From the NCBI GenBank assembly GCA_013306675.1, contig JABLUY010000058.1, positions 93,697-157,696 on the forward strand: 64,000 nt of DNA, written 5' to 3'. This DNA comes from Thraustochytrium sp. TN22 (lineage: Eukaryota > Sar > Bigyra > Thraustochytrida > Thraustochytriidae). Positions 30,417 to 41,100 of this stretch are shown here, one piece after another. Made by a program: the position numbers and the translations under genes. The notes below the pieces were generated by a model. It was not told the DNA's origin. It ran no database searches and saw nothing but the letters and a program-made list of their open reading frames with translations. Within the stretch, counting starts at the first letter, position 1. Each line of letters opens with the position of its first letter.

Positions 30417-32924
30417 ATGACACCGCCCCTCTTGGCGTGGCTGCGGCACGGCGGCGCGCGCGCGGCCAAGAGGCGACGCAAGGAGGCAGAGGATGAGGTG
30501 GTGGACCTGGTCAGCGACTCGGACCACGACGAGGACGTGGAGCGTCTACGACCCAAGTCGAAGCGCGCGCGAACCGCCCCTGCGAGCGGCAGCCCGATCC
30601 AGCGCGAGCAGCCTACGGATGAAGCCATCGAGGCAAGCCGGGCCACTCCATCAGCTGCATTCAAGATCGAAAGCCCAAGCGCCCAGCTTGCAAGCTCGAG
30701 GTCAAGCAGCGCTGCTGCAGTCGCGACGGGGACAAGCAAGGCCAGCGCACGTCCCTCCTCCGTGCAGACCACCGAGGTGGCGAAAGTCGAGGAGCAGGCG
30801 CTGTACGTGGGACAGTTCGTGGACGCCGCGGAGCTGGACGAGCCCAGCAGCAACTTCGTCAAGATGGAGGTCCTCGCCGCGATGGACGATGCTGCTGCGG
30901 AGCGCATCTATCGCGCCGAGCAGCGGAGCAGCTCGCCCTGTCGCGGAATTCACGGGAAAAGCGCCACTCGCTGGAAGACGGGAAAACAGCGCACTTATTC
31001 TGAGTTTGTCAAAGAAGTGAAGCGCGGCGGCCTTCCTTTTTGCGGCACCCACGGGGGCGGCAAGTGGTGTCAGCATCCGGATTGTGGCAAGAGCGCTGCA
31101 GACGGCGGCCTTGCTCTCTGCAAGGCGCACGGGGGCGGCAAGCGGTGTCAGCATCCGGATTGTGACAAAAGCGCTATAAACGTCGGCCTTCCGTTGTGCA
31201 AGGCGCATGGGGGCGGCAAGCGGTGTCAGCATCCGAATTGTGACAAGAGCGCTGCAGACGGCGGCCTTCCTTTCTGCACTGCGCACGGGGGCGGCAAGCG
31301 GTGTCAGCATCCGGATTGTGGCAAGGCGATGCGGACTGGCGGTTTTCCCTTCTGCATTGCACACGGGGGCGGCAAGCGGTGTCAGCATCCGGATTGTGGC
31401 AAGAGCGCTGTAAACGCCGGCCTTCCGTTCTGCAAGGCGCACGGGGGCGGCAAGCGGTGTCAGCATCAGGATTGTGACAAAAGCGCTGCAAACGTCGGCC
31501 TTCCGTTCTGCAAGGCACACGGGGGCGGCAAGCGGTGTCAGCATCCGGATTGTGGCAAGGCGATGCGGACTGGCGGTCTTCCTTTCTGCGCTGCGCACGG
31601 GGGCGGCAAGCGGTGTCAGCATCTGGAGTGTGACAATGCGATGGAGAGCGGCGGTCTTCCGTTCTGCAAGGCGCACGGGGGCGGCAAGCGGTGTCAGCAT
31701 CCGGACTGTGACAAGGCGATGCAAAGCGGCGGCCTTCCGTTGTGCAAGGCGCACGGGGGCGGCAAGCGGTGTCAGCATCCGAATTGTGACAAGAGCGCTG
31801 CAGACGGCGGCCTTCCTTTCTGCACTGCGCACGGGGGCGGCAAGCGGTGTCAGCATCCGGATTGTGGCAAGGCGATGCGGACTGGCGGTCTTCCTTTCTG
31901 CAAGGCGCACGGGGGCGGCAAGCGGTGTCAGCATCCGGATTGTGGCAAGAGCGCTGTAAACGTCGGCCTTCCGTTCTGCAAGGCGCACGGGGGCGGCAAG
32001 CGGTGTCAGCATCAGGATTGTGACAAAAGCGCTGCAAACGTCGGCCTTCCGTTGTGCAAGGCGCATGGGGGCGGCAAGCGGTGTCAGCATCCGGACTGTG
32101 ACAAGAGCGCTGCAGACGGCGGCCTTCCTTTCTGCACTGCGCACGGGGGCGGCAAGCGGTGTCAGCATCCGGATTGTGGCAAGGCGATGCGGACTGGCGG
32201 TCTTCCTTTCTGCGCTGCGCACGGGGGCGGCAAGCGGTGTCAGCATCTGGAGTGTGACAATGCGATGGAGAGCGGCGGTCTTCCGTTCTGCAAGGCGCAC
32301 GGGGGCGGCAAGCGGTGTCAGCATCCGGACTGTGACAAGGCGATGCAAAGCGGCGGCCTTCCGTTGTGCAAGGCGCACGGGGGCGGCAAGCGGTGTCAGC
32401 ATCCGGATTGTGACAAGAGCGCTGCAGACGGCGNNNNNNNNNNCGGGGGCGGCAAGCGGTGTCAGCATCCGGATTGTGACAAAAGCGCTATAAACGTCAA
32501 CCTTCCGTTGTGCAAGGCGCATGGAGGCGGCAAGCGGTGTCAGCATCCGGATTGTGACAAGAGCGCTGCAGGCGGCGGCCTTCCTTTCTGCATTGCGCAC
32601 GGGGGCGGCAAGCGTTGTCAGCATCCGGATTGTGGCACGGCGATGCGGACTGGCGGTTTTCCCTTCTGCATTGCGCACGGGGGCGGCAAGCGGTGTCAGC
32701 ATCCGGATTGTGACAAGGCAATGCAAGACGGCGGCCTTGCTCTCTGCCAGGCGCACGGGGGCGGCAAGCGGTGCCAGCATCCGGATTGTGACAAGGCGCT
32801 CGTGTCCAGCGGCCTTTTATTTTGTAGGGCTCATGGCGGTGGACGGCGCTGCGAACATGCCGGATGTAGGCGGCAACCTGTCATAAAGAGCGCAATGTGC
32901 AAGGCACACACCGCTTCACCTTGA
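30417..32924 (+). CDS. WRKY19-type zinc-ribbon repeat protein
   Basis: I start at 30417 (MTPPLLAWLRHGG); the frame is open to 30021, but that part is low complexity. An acidic N-terminal region contains VVDLVSDSDHDED, a good SUMO-interacting-motif candidate, followed by a basic KSKRARTA stretch that could be a nuclear signal. From 31053 come 24 zinc-ribbon units of 26 residues, GGGKRCQHPDCDKSA...GLPFCKAH, with the pattern C-x4-C-x11-C-x2-H. Repeats of this type occur in plant WRKY19/MEKK4-like proteins and in algal and oomycete proteins that are auto-named WRKY; no WRKYGQK domain is present here. The likely role is nuclear binding of nucleic acid or protein. A 10-N gap at 32434-32443 lies inside unit 18, so repeat number and the frame across it are not certain. 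Confidence 0.8.
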   Translation: MTPPLLAWLRHGGARAAKRRRKEAEDEVVDLVSDSDHDEDVERLRPKSKRARTAPASGSPIQREQPTDEAIEASRATPSAAFKIESPSAQLASSRSSSAAAVATGTSKASARPSSVQTTEVAKVEEQALYVGQFVDAAELDEPSSNFVKMEVLAAMDDAAAERIYRAEQRSSSPCRGIHGKSATRWKTGKQRTYSEFVKEVKRGGLPFCGTHGGGKWCQHPDCGKSAADGGLALCKAHGGGKRCQHPDCDKSAINVGLPLCKAHGGGKRCQHPNCDKSAADGGLPFCTAHGGGKRCQHPDCGKAMRTGGFPFCIAHGGGKRCQHPDCGKSAVNAGLPFCKAHGGGKRCQHQDCDKSAANVGLPFCKAHGGGKRCQHPDCGKAMRTGGLPFCAAHGGGKRCQHLECDNAMESGGLPFCKAHGGGKRCQHPDCDKAMQSGGLPLCKAHGGGKRCQHPNCDKSAADGGLPFCTAHGGGKRCQHPDCGKAMRTGGLPFCKAHGGGKRCQHPDCGKSAVNVGLPFCKAHGGGKRCQHQDCDKSAANVGLPLCKAHGGGKRCQHPDCDKSAADGGLPFCTAHGGGKRCQHPDCGKAMRTGGLPFCAAHGGGKRCQHLECDNAMESGGLPFCKAHGGGKRCQHPDCDKAMQSGGLPLCKAHGGGKRCQHPDCDKSAADGXXXXGGGKRCQHPDCDKSAINVNLPLCKAHGGGKRCQHPDCDKSAAGGGLPFCIAHGGGKRCQHPDCGTAMRTGGFPFCIAHGGGKRCQHPDCDKAMQDGGLALCQAHGGGKRCQHPDCDKALVSSGLLFCRAHGGGRRCEHAGCRRQPVIKSAMCKAHTASP
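31053..32915. repeat. 78-bp coding repeat with higher-order structure
   Basis: 24 units of 78 bp. Units 3-9 (31209-31754) recur as units 10-17 (31755-32378) with the same order of variants: HPNCDKSAAD, GKAMRT, GKSAVN, HQDCDKSAAN, GKAMRT, LECDNAMES, DKAMQS. One extra unit (unit 14) is inserted in the second block. This indicates duplication of a block of about 546-624 bp. The last unit is diverged and one residue shorter. Confidence 0.9.
32434..32443. other. Assembly gap of ten Ns
   Basis: Ten Ns sit in zinc-ribbon unit 18, at the end of a higher-order repeat. The size is probably a placeholder; the assembler likely could not resolve the nearly identical units. The sequence resumes in the same frame, which may be chance. 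Confidence 0.95.
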
Positions 32925-33107
32925 CGTGAGCCGTGTGCCGAGCCCCAAGACATGGTTTTATCATAGTTATTCCTCCTCTCCCTCTCCTCGACCGCTCTCG
33001 CTTTTCCTTGTGCTGCCGGCCACCACTTCCGCTTGGCCGTAACGTGACACGCGGCTGTGCTCGCACGGCCCCAGGCTCCTTGATTTGGGCGAGACGAGCC
33101 GAGCGCA

Positions 33108-35956
33108 TTGGTGCGAATCGAGTCCGTAGAGTCAGCCTTTGACTTTTCTCCGAACTTGATCATGCGGCGCACGCAATGCGGTCATTTTTGTAATCATGGC
33201 CCAACTGTCATCGCATCGCATCGAACGTCGCAAGCGCAAGCAAGGCAGATCTGCGCGCGTGAGCGTCGCGCTGCAGACTGCGAGCTGTGTGCCAAGGGCG
33301 CGTCCGGCGCGCGAGGAGCACGGGCCGCGGAGCGAAAGGCCGCCGCCGCCGTCATGCAGCAAAAGACGCCAGCGCACACGTGGGGCGGCGTCAACGAGGC
33401 AGACGAACCACCGGCGCCATCAGCTGAGCTCAGGTCTGCCCGGCTGGGCGACCTCGCGACAAAAGGCAGTCCTCCATCCGAGGTGTCACGGCCCGTAGAG
33501 AGCGACGCCGACAGCGCACCCCTACTAGACGAGGGCCACTCGCTCGAGCCGAGCCGTGAGGAGCTGGAGGCTGCCGACGCACGCGTCGACGAGGGGGTCG
33601 CCAATGTGCGCGTGGACAAGCGCAAGCCGCGGGGCTCGTACAAGACGGCAGCGTCGGACCCCGACCACCGCGAGCGCATGCGGAGCGCGGTCGACGCAGT
33701 GCTTGCGCGGGGCTCTTTCCAGGGCTCGGTCCCGCTGTCGTACGGCAAGGCCTGCAAGAAATTCAATGTGAAAAAGATGACGCTCTACGATCAGGTCAAC
33801 AAGGCCACGGCCACCCACGAACGGGTTTCGACGCGAACCGCGATCCTCGCCGCGGAGTCCGAAGTCTACCTGTCTGACTACATCAAGGACGTTGGCGAGA
33901 TGGGCTTCGCCTACGTGAGAAGCGAGGTTCAGGGGCTCGCGCAAAAGCTCGCGCGGAGCGCGGGCGACGGCGAGTTCAGGGCCTGCTCGGGCTGGTTCTG
34001 CCGCTTCATGGAAGAAAATCCTGGCCTGTCCACGCGGAGGCTCCAGCTCATGCAGATGGACCGGGTCACCGGCCTTGTCGAGGACAAGATCAAGCGCTGG
34101 TTCTGTGCCCTCGAGGAGGCGTACGAGCTCATCAGGTCGCGGAATGCCGAGATCATTGAGCGCCACGGCCTGGACGCGGTTCCAGAGGCGCAAGCGTCGC
34201 AAGTTTTCAACGTCGATGAGACTGGCTTCTCCCCTGACGCGAATCGGATGTCAGGCCTTATCGAGCGCGGCTCGCGCGTCGCGATCGCCGCGACACAGAC
34301 GAATACGAAGCTCACGACCATGGTCGCCTGTGTGAGTGCTTCGGCGGAACTGGTGCCTCCCTTCTTCATCCTAAAGGGCAAGGGGCTGCCGAATGCTGAC
34401 AGGGCGCTCGTCAGGGACAGTTGCAGCCCCTTCTACCACGTCGGCATCCACACGAGCGACTCCGGCTGGATCACCGAGGAGCTCTTCCTGGAGTGGGCCA
34501 AGCACTTTGTTCGCTACCTGCGAAGGGGTGTCGGCCCTGGGCGCGGCGCAAAGGAGAAGCGGCTCTGGAACCTCCTTGTCCTCGGCGGGCACGCCATGCA
34601 CACTTGCTCGTTCGAGCTGCGCGACCTCCTCCGCGACGAGAAGATCTTGGTGGTCTGCATGCCGAGTCGCACGTCTTCCCTTCTGCAGCCGCTCGAGGTC
34701 GCCGCCTTCAGGTCCATCAAGGCAGAATTTACGCGATCCCTCGCTGTGAACGACCGAGCAAGCTGGGCCCACCTGTACGCCAACCAGATCGAAGTGCCCG
34801 GCCTGTGCACCAAGGCCCTGATCGCGGGCTGCCGGCCAAGTCGCATCCGCCAAGGCTTCGAAACCTGCGGAATCTTTCCGTTGGACCGGGACTGGCTCGA
34901 GCACCATCGTGGCGAGCTTCCCGGGCGCTCGCATCTCAGGGTGGGCCCCCAGTTGAAGAGCCGGCTGATCCGCGTTGCCCGGAGACTCAAGTCCCCGTCT
35001 AAGTCCACCGTAGCCTGCGAGATGCAGGGTTGCAACATCACGACAGAGTCGCTCCAGCGCCTTTGTTGCAAGGAGAGCGCTGACGCGGGGCTTGATGATG
35101 CGCTCGTCACGGGCCTCGGCCGGCACATTGCTCAGGACGCCAAGGCCGGCAAGGAGGTCTTCGTCATCGACACGAGGCTCATCGGCTCGCTGGTGAACGG
35201 CCCGCACGCAAGCAGCAAGCTGGAGGCGCTAGAGGCTCTGAAGGGCGGCGAGGAGGAGGACGAGGAGCAGCCTCGCGTGTGCCGCGCCCAAGAGGCCAGC
35301 GGCGTACTCCGGTGCCCGATGATTGCCTTCTTTTTCTGCGCCAGCAAGAGCAACAACCACTGGTGCCTCCTGGTGGCCCACACGCAGGAAAGGCTCTTCC
35401 TCTACTTTGACCCTTTCGGCGCCCAGCTGCCGGCCCTCTGGCTGCGCGCAGCTCGCGCAATGCTCAAACGCTACTCAGGCCTCTCTGGCATCGAGTTGGA
35501 CGCGAGCAGTTGGCCAACGCATCAGGCCACCGAGGGCAAGCGCCTCCAGCAGGAGGATGGCTTCCAGAGTGGCGTCTGGAGCCTCACTGCCCTCGAAGAG
35601 CTCGTCGGCGGAGGGTCCATGCGGGCCACGGAGAGCGTGACGGCGCGCGCCTTGGACCTCAAGCGCATGGAGATGTTCTGGATGGCGCTCACGTACCTGG
35701 AGACGGACGAGGAGGGCCTTGAGGGCCAGGACGACGCCGGCAACAGCGCCGAGGAGGACGTTGACAGGAACGTGGTCGATGACCTCAAGGGCCTGGACAG
35801 CACGAGCACCTGCCTCACCATGCTGAAGCGCGCGATTATGCCGCTGCTCGACGCTCTTCAGCCCGGGCTTGGCCGCCAGAATGACCCCTGCATCGCCTCG
35901 CGAGTGGGCGAGCTACCGAACCAGTTCTCCCAGCCTGTCGTCTTCAACATCACGTT

Positions 35957-35990
<34 letters not shown>

Positions 35991-36803
35991 CACTACCACA
36001 ACCACAACCACAACCACGTTTTGTACGAACAGGGCATCCTTACCAACAACAAGACTCGCCGAGGCAAGTTCGCAAAGACGCTCAAGGCGGTGGACCTGGA
36101 AGATTTCAACGAGGACCTGCACAATGGGACGGCGAAGCCTCCAGCCAAACGGGCTCGCAGGACTTCTCAAGAAGTGCCATGGGAGCCAATCCTCAACGCG
36201 AACAAGTCCGACTCGGACCGCCTTCGCCCGGCCAAGGAGGAGGAGCAAGCTGCGAAAGAGAAAGAGGAGCTCGAGAACGCGGCACGACTGCAATGGGAGG
36301 CGCCAATCCGCTTGGCCCTGACCACCGAAGCTCAAAGGAATCCCGACTTCATGATGTCTACCACGGGCACCAAAAAGATCACGGCAAAGAACATGGCCGA
36401 CTTCCTCGCCATCAAGGGCGTCCAGGTCGGGTCGCAGACGAACAAGGACGTGTTGAAGCAGATGATCGTGGACTCTCTCGCGGGCCGCAGGTCCTCGGGC
36501 CCCAAAGTCTCAGGCGCACGGGCAGCGCAAGTGGCCAAGCCCTCGGGCACGCGTCGGTCGCTGGCCGCGCAGTACGTGGCCACGCTCAACAACGCGCTGG
36601 ACCAAGGCATGACGCATGCCGACGCCATCGCCCACTTCCGCGCACAGTGGGGCCACGACGCGGAGGCTTGGCACATGAACCAGCACGATGCGTATCCAAG
36701 CGACAGCCAGCTCTACAACAAGATCACCTACCTCAAGTCGCAGCGCAAAAAGGCACGAGACGCCGGGCTGGCAGAGCGTAAAGACCCAAGCTACAAGCCA
36801 TGA
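33108..36803 (+). CDS. CENP-B/pogo-like DDE transposase fused to a Ulp1-like protease
   Basis: A 1231-residue intronless frame; ATG 33354 is an alternative start. Residues about 180-300 have a psq-type helix-turn-helix (YGKACKKFNVKKMTLYDQV) and a CENP-B-like HTH (GWFCRFMEENPGLSTRRLQL). A DDE_1 domain follows. The first acid is present (Asp370 in VFNVDETGFSPD). The second, normally in L-D-G/N-H, is Gly493 (LVLGGHAMHT), and the third is Glu530 (LLQPLEV instead of QPLDV). Residues about 740-840 resemble a C48/Ulp1 protease with His751 (NNHWCLLV), Asp768 (YFDPFG) and Gln815, but Ser821 stands where the nucleophilic Cys is expected (EDGFQSGVWSL). An Asn/His tract (about 945-970) and a basic C-terminal region complete the protein. 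The long intact frame with altered catalytic residues suggests a host-retained derivative or a recently inactivated element. Confidence 0.8.
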
Positions 36804-38138
36804 CTCTCCACAGCAGCAGAGCAAGCACCCAGCACTGGAGCCCCTCAGTGGCACAGGCAATCGTCAACACGAGGAGCCACCCTTGGAGCGCGGCCGAGCG
36901 CGCGCGGCCTTGGTTGATGGCAATACGCACGGGGTCCCCGGCCGGTGCACCATGTGCGCACACCCTCGCCGCCCCTCGCCTTGACATGAACACAATCAAT
37001 CACAAAACTTCGTCTCAACGAGTGATCGAGAGGAGTGGCTGGCTGCCTGTGGCCGCTCTCGCCGCATTTGCCCCGCGCAAAGTCGGCGCCACACGGTGGT
37101 TGGAGGCCTGCCCCTCTCTCGCAGCCGGAGCCAGGCTGGTCTAATTACAGGCCCGGGCGGCGGGCCTACACTGCAGTGCCAGTCACGGCAGCCGTGGGCC
37201 GGGCGGCCCGGGCCGGCCTCATTGTCATGGTTGCGCTCAGCTCAGCGCGCAGTACGATGCAGCTCGAAGCAGCCACGAAGGATCGGCGGCCACGCCACGA
37301 CGTGTCGCGCCCTGTGCAAGTTCCGCAAAGTCCACTTGCAGGCGGCTTCGCCTACTGGCCCTCCACGCCTCCGCAAGCGAGCGTCTCGCAGCCTCGTGCA
37401 GGTGCCCTTCTCGGGAACCCCCCGCGCTGGCCGCCCCCCTGGCCGTGGCTTCCGCCCGATTAGCGCCAGGCCCCACGTTCCCGCCGAGGGCCGAAAATCA
37501 CCGGAATCGGGCATCCCCGCAGAGCGCCATGCCTTCTAGGGGCGCTCAAGCAGAAATGGGCTCCTGCGGGGGCACCCGCCCGCTCAGTGCTGCGCGCAGG
37601 TTTTTCCCCTGGCGGCCATCGCGGCGGCGGCTGCCCTGGCTCGGCGGCTGCGAAGCGCCGTGAGCTCTGGCGCGGCGTGGAGCGTGCGGCAGCCACCGCG
37701 GGGGGTCTAGTGGGCTCTCGAGCCCCCTCCCCCGGCCCTAGCAGCGCCGCGTCGCCGGGGCGCGCGCCACGTCAAGAGCCATGCCTGCATGGGTGTAGGT
37801 GGCCTTGCATCCACAGACCTTCAACGTGCGGCCGCGGTTGCGCGCGGGTAGGAGCGTGCGGTGGCGGCGGCGGCGGGCGCCGCCACGCGGGCGCGCGGCG
37901 CCAGCACACGGACTCCAGTCGCTCGCGCGGCGCAGCCTCTCGAGGCGCGCGCGAGGTCGCGAGGTGGATCGATCCATCGTGCGGCGGTTATACATCCACG
38001 GCGTGACAGGCTGGGCTGCGCGGGCGGCGAGCGGCGGGCGGCGAGCGCGCGGCGGCGCGCCCCGGGGCGGGCCCGCGCGCTGCGCAAGTGTCGCTCTCGC
38101 CTCGCCCCGCCGCGCGAGCACAAGCTCGTCAGTAGCCG
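36804..38138. other. Spacer between the two transposase genes
   Basis: No supported gene. GC-rich, rising toward 38.1 kb. I looked for terminal inverted repeats flanking either transposase and saw none by eye. Confidence 0.4.
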
Positions 38139-41100
38139 ATGGATGGCTCGGATGAGTTCGCTGTGTCTGCGGCCGGATCCACGCAATCCACCACGCCGCC
38201 CGTGCCGCCCGCGTCGAACCTACACCCATCGAAGCTGGACGAGTTCCGTGAGCTGTGCGTCTGCACAGCTTCGGACCGGAAGTCCGGCGAGATCTTCGTC
38301 TTCGAGAATCCCTGCGACGCAGTGGAGATGCTGCGCGCGCTCCAGGTGGACTCGACCATGACGGTCTCCAAAGGCGTCTATTTCAACAAGCGCGATGGTG
38401 GGTCTGGATGGACTGGCGGGTTCTACTCGTTCATCTGGCAGCTGAAGGAAGTCTCTTTCAAGGGCGGCTCGCCGAGCAGGGACGGCAGGCGCGCCTCAGT
38501 GCTTTGCATGGAGAAAGACCACGCGGAGTCCATGCCTGAGGAGATGGGAATGACTCTCACGGCGCTCAAGCGCAAACGGCCGAAGGATGTTCTTCTCAGA
38601 GACGTGACGCGGTGCGAGCAGGCGCTACTCAATTCAACGGCTGTCCAGACCAGCCGCAACCTCCCAGTTCGGAGTTCTGATCGACACAGATTCTTCAAGA
38701 CCGACCAGAAGGGAAGCTCAGACTCGAGCCACTGGGACAAGCTCGGTCTGGTGGACGGCTCGGACGCGCGCGATCCGGCGGCGCTGAAGCTGAAGTTGGT
38801 CTGCAGGTCGAAGGAGGCGAAGCGGTGCTACGAGAACCCGAGCAAGGACGAGTCGCTCAAGCAGCTAAAACATGCGCTGCACGACCTCTTTGTCCTGCAG
38901 GAGCTGCTCCGAGAGATCGTCGAACGGAGGAACAGCAATGGCGGGCCGGCGCGGCTTCGCATCGGCGCAACGCATTGGAGGTCAAAGTGGTTCGAGGATC
39001 GCACGAACGCGCTGCGTCTAGCTCGTGTCGAAGCCATTCAACGTGGCCGACTCCCTCCTGCGGTGCAAAGAGCACACCCGAGAGAGAACCCCGATGAGCT
39101 GCTGGAGAAGATGCATGCATGCTTCTACCATCTCGGCATGCACGCGAAGTGGCTTCGCAAGGTTGCTCCAAGGGGTGCTGCCTCGTCTGCAGGCTTGGAC
39201 GCCGCGCAGTCGGCGGCCGTGGACGCCGCGCAGTCGGCGGCCGTGGATGCCGCGCAGTCGGCGGCCGTGGACGCCGCGCAGTCGGCGGCCGTGGACGCCG
39301 CGCAGTCGACGGCCGAGGGTGCCGCGCTGTCGACGGCCGTCGGCGCGCCTGCGATGGACATCCAGCAGCAAGCCTCAAAGGATACGGCCGTGGTGAATCT
39401 CGACGAAGAGCTGGTGCGTGGCGCGTTCGCGGCCTGCGGTAAGCTTGTGGAAATGGCGCAGACGATCCCGGAGCTGGCTTCGTTCACGCCGCCGCCTCGA
39501 GAGAACCTCAACAAGCTGAAGGGGCGCGCGCCCCGTACAAACCATGACGATGGGTGCGACGTCATGGTGGAGATCAAGTTCTTCAACAACCATCATGGCC
39601 TGGCCGTGATCCTGCATGGTCACAGCAGGGCGACCAGCGACATGCTGCACACGTGTGGCATTACCGAGCGCCCCCTTGACTGCCGGCTGAGTAGCCACAT
39701 GAGGCACCAAATCGAGGAACTCTTTCATGCTGGCTTCACGAAGCAGCAGATCTACGAGAAGCTCACCCAGCCTCGCAGCGTCCAACTTGCTCGCCAAGGA
39801 CTGCGACACGTTCGCCCCGCCAGTCGAGACGACCTCCTGAGCATGGCCGACATTGAGTCCATCGAAGCCTCGAAGTGCTGGCAGGGCGTCGCGTGGAGGA
39901 ACAAGGCCGTCGACGAGGACGACGTCATGAACCGTGTCAAGTCAAATCCCAACTTCTACCGGGTGTACAAGCCCTATGGTGTGAGTAAGGATGACTCGCG
40001 CTGCGTCGGTATGCATCACTTCGGAGAGGATGCGGTGGCCCCGAACGACCTGTACTTTATCGCCATGGCGGACGCGGAGATGCTGAGGATGCTGCGAAGC
40101 CATGGCTCCCATCTCATCTTCGACGCCACACACAACGTCAGCAGCAAGGACCAGGTCAAGCTTTTTACGGTCATGGTCGCTGACAGCTACAACCGTGGCC
40201 GCGAGGTACTCTTTGTGGTGCTCAACAGCGAGACGACGGAGACGTACAAGCTTGTTTGGCAAGTGCTGCGCTCACTGCACGGCGGCGCCTCTTGGAAGCC
40301 CAACTTTCTCTTCTCGGACATGGCCGAGCCTCCGATCAGCGCTGCGTGGGAGGTCTTCGGCAGCATCCCGCGCTTCTGGTGCACGTGGCACTGCGTCAAG
40401 GCGATGCACAAAAACATCAAGCTCAAGGCGAGGGGCAGGATCGGCCCCAACGATCGTGGTGCACAGAGTGATGGCCCGGGTGAGGAGAGTGGGAGCAACA
40501 ACAGCAGCCGTCCCAGGCGGGCAACGAGAAGACAGAGTGACAGGGATCGTCTCATCTTCGACGTGTACAACGCGCTGCACATGATGATGTTTGCGGACTC
40601 CGAGGAGCGGCTTAAAACGCTCCGTTTCTACATTCTGGAGCTGCTGCGGAGCGACCACCAGACAGAGCTTCTCGCGTACCTCGAAACGTACTGGCTGGCA
40701 GACCTCGAGCCGTGGTGCCTAGTCTACCGCTCTGCCGCGGTGAACAGTGCAGACGAGGTGATCCGGACCACGATGCTGCTCGAGAGCTGGCATCATAAGC
40801 TCAAGGTATACCTCTTCAAGAACAAGAGCAACAAGCGCGTCGGGTACCTGCTCTTCAAGCTGGAAGCTCGCCGGCGCACCATGGTGGACCTCATGTACTT
40901 GGAGGTGAACGGGCGCACCGCCCTACCGCGTGCGATGGTGAAATTCACGCCCGAAGAGACCTGGGCGATGCTGGAGGACGCTGCTGAGGATGCATTCGCT
41001 GACATCGGCTCTGATGGGGAGGTCCAGCATGATGTCGGAGCGGCTACAGCTGCAAGCGCCGAGAGCGACGCCGAGAGCGACGGCCCGCTCGGCCTCGTGG

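Noticed and set aside
30702-32780. 692-codon minus-strand frame opposite the zinc-ribbon array
   Set aside because: Shadow of the 78-bp repeat; the plus strand has regularly spaced Cys/His and a sensible N-terminus.
30417-32924. WRKY transcription factor
   Set aside because: No WRKYGQK core or WRKY zinc finger is present. The repeats resemble only the extra zinc-ribbon part of plant WRKY19.
33108-36803. Autonomous active transposon
   Set aside because: The second catalytic acid is replaced by Gly and no inverted repeats were found, so I do not call it an active element.
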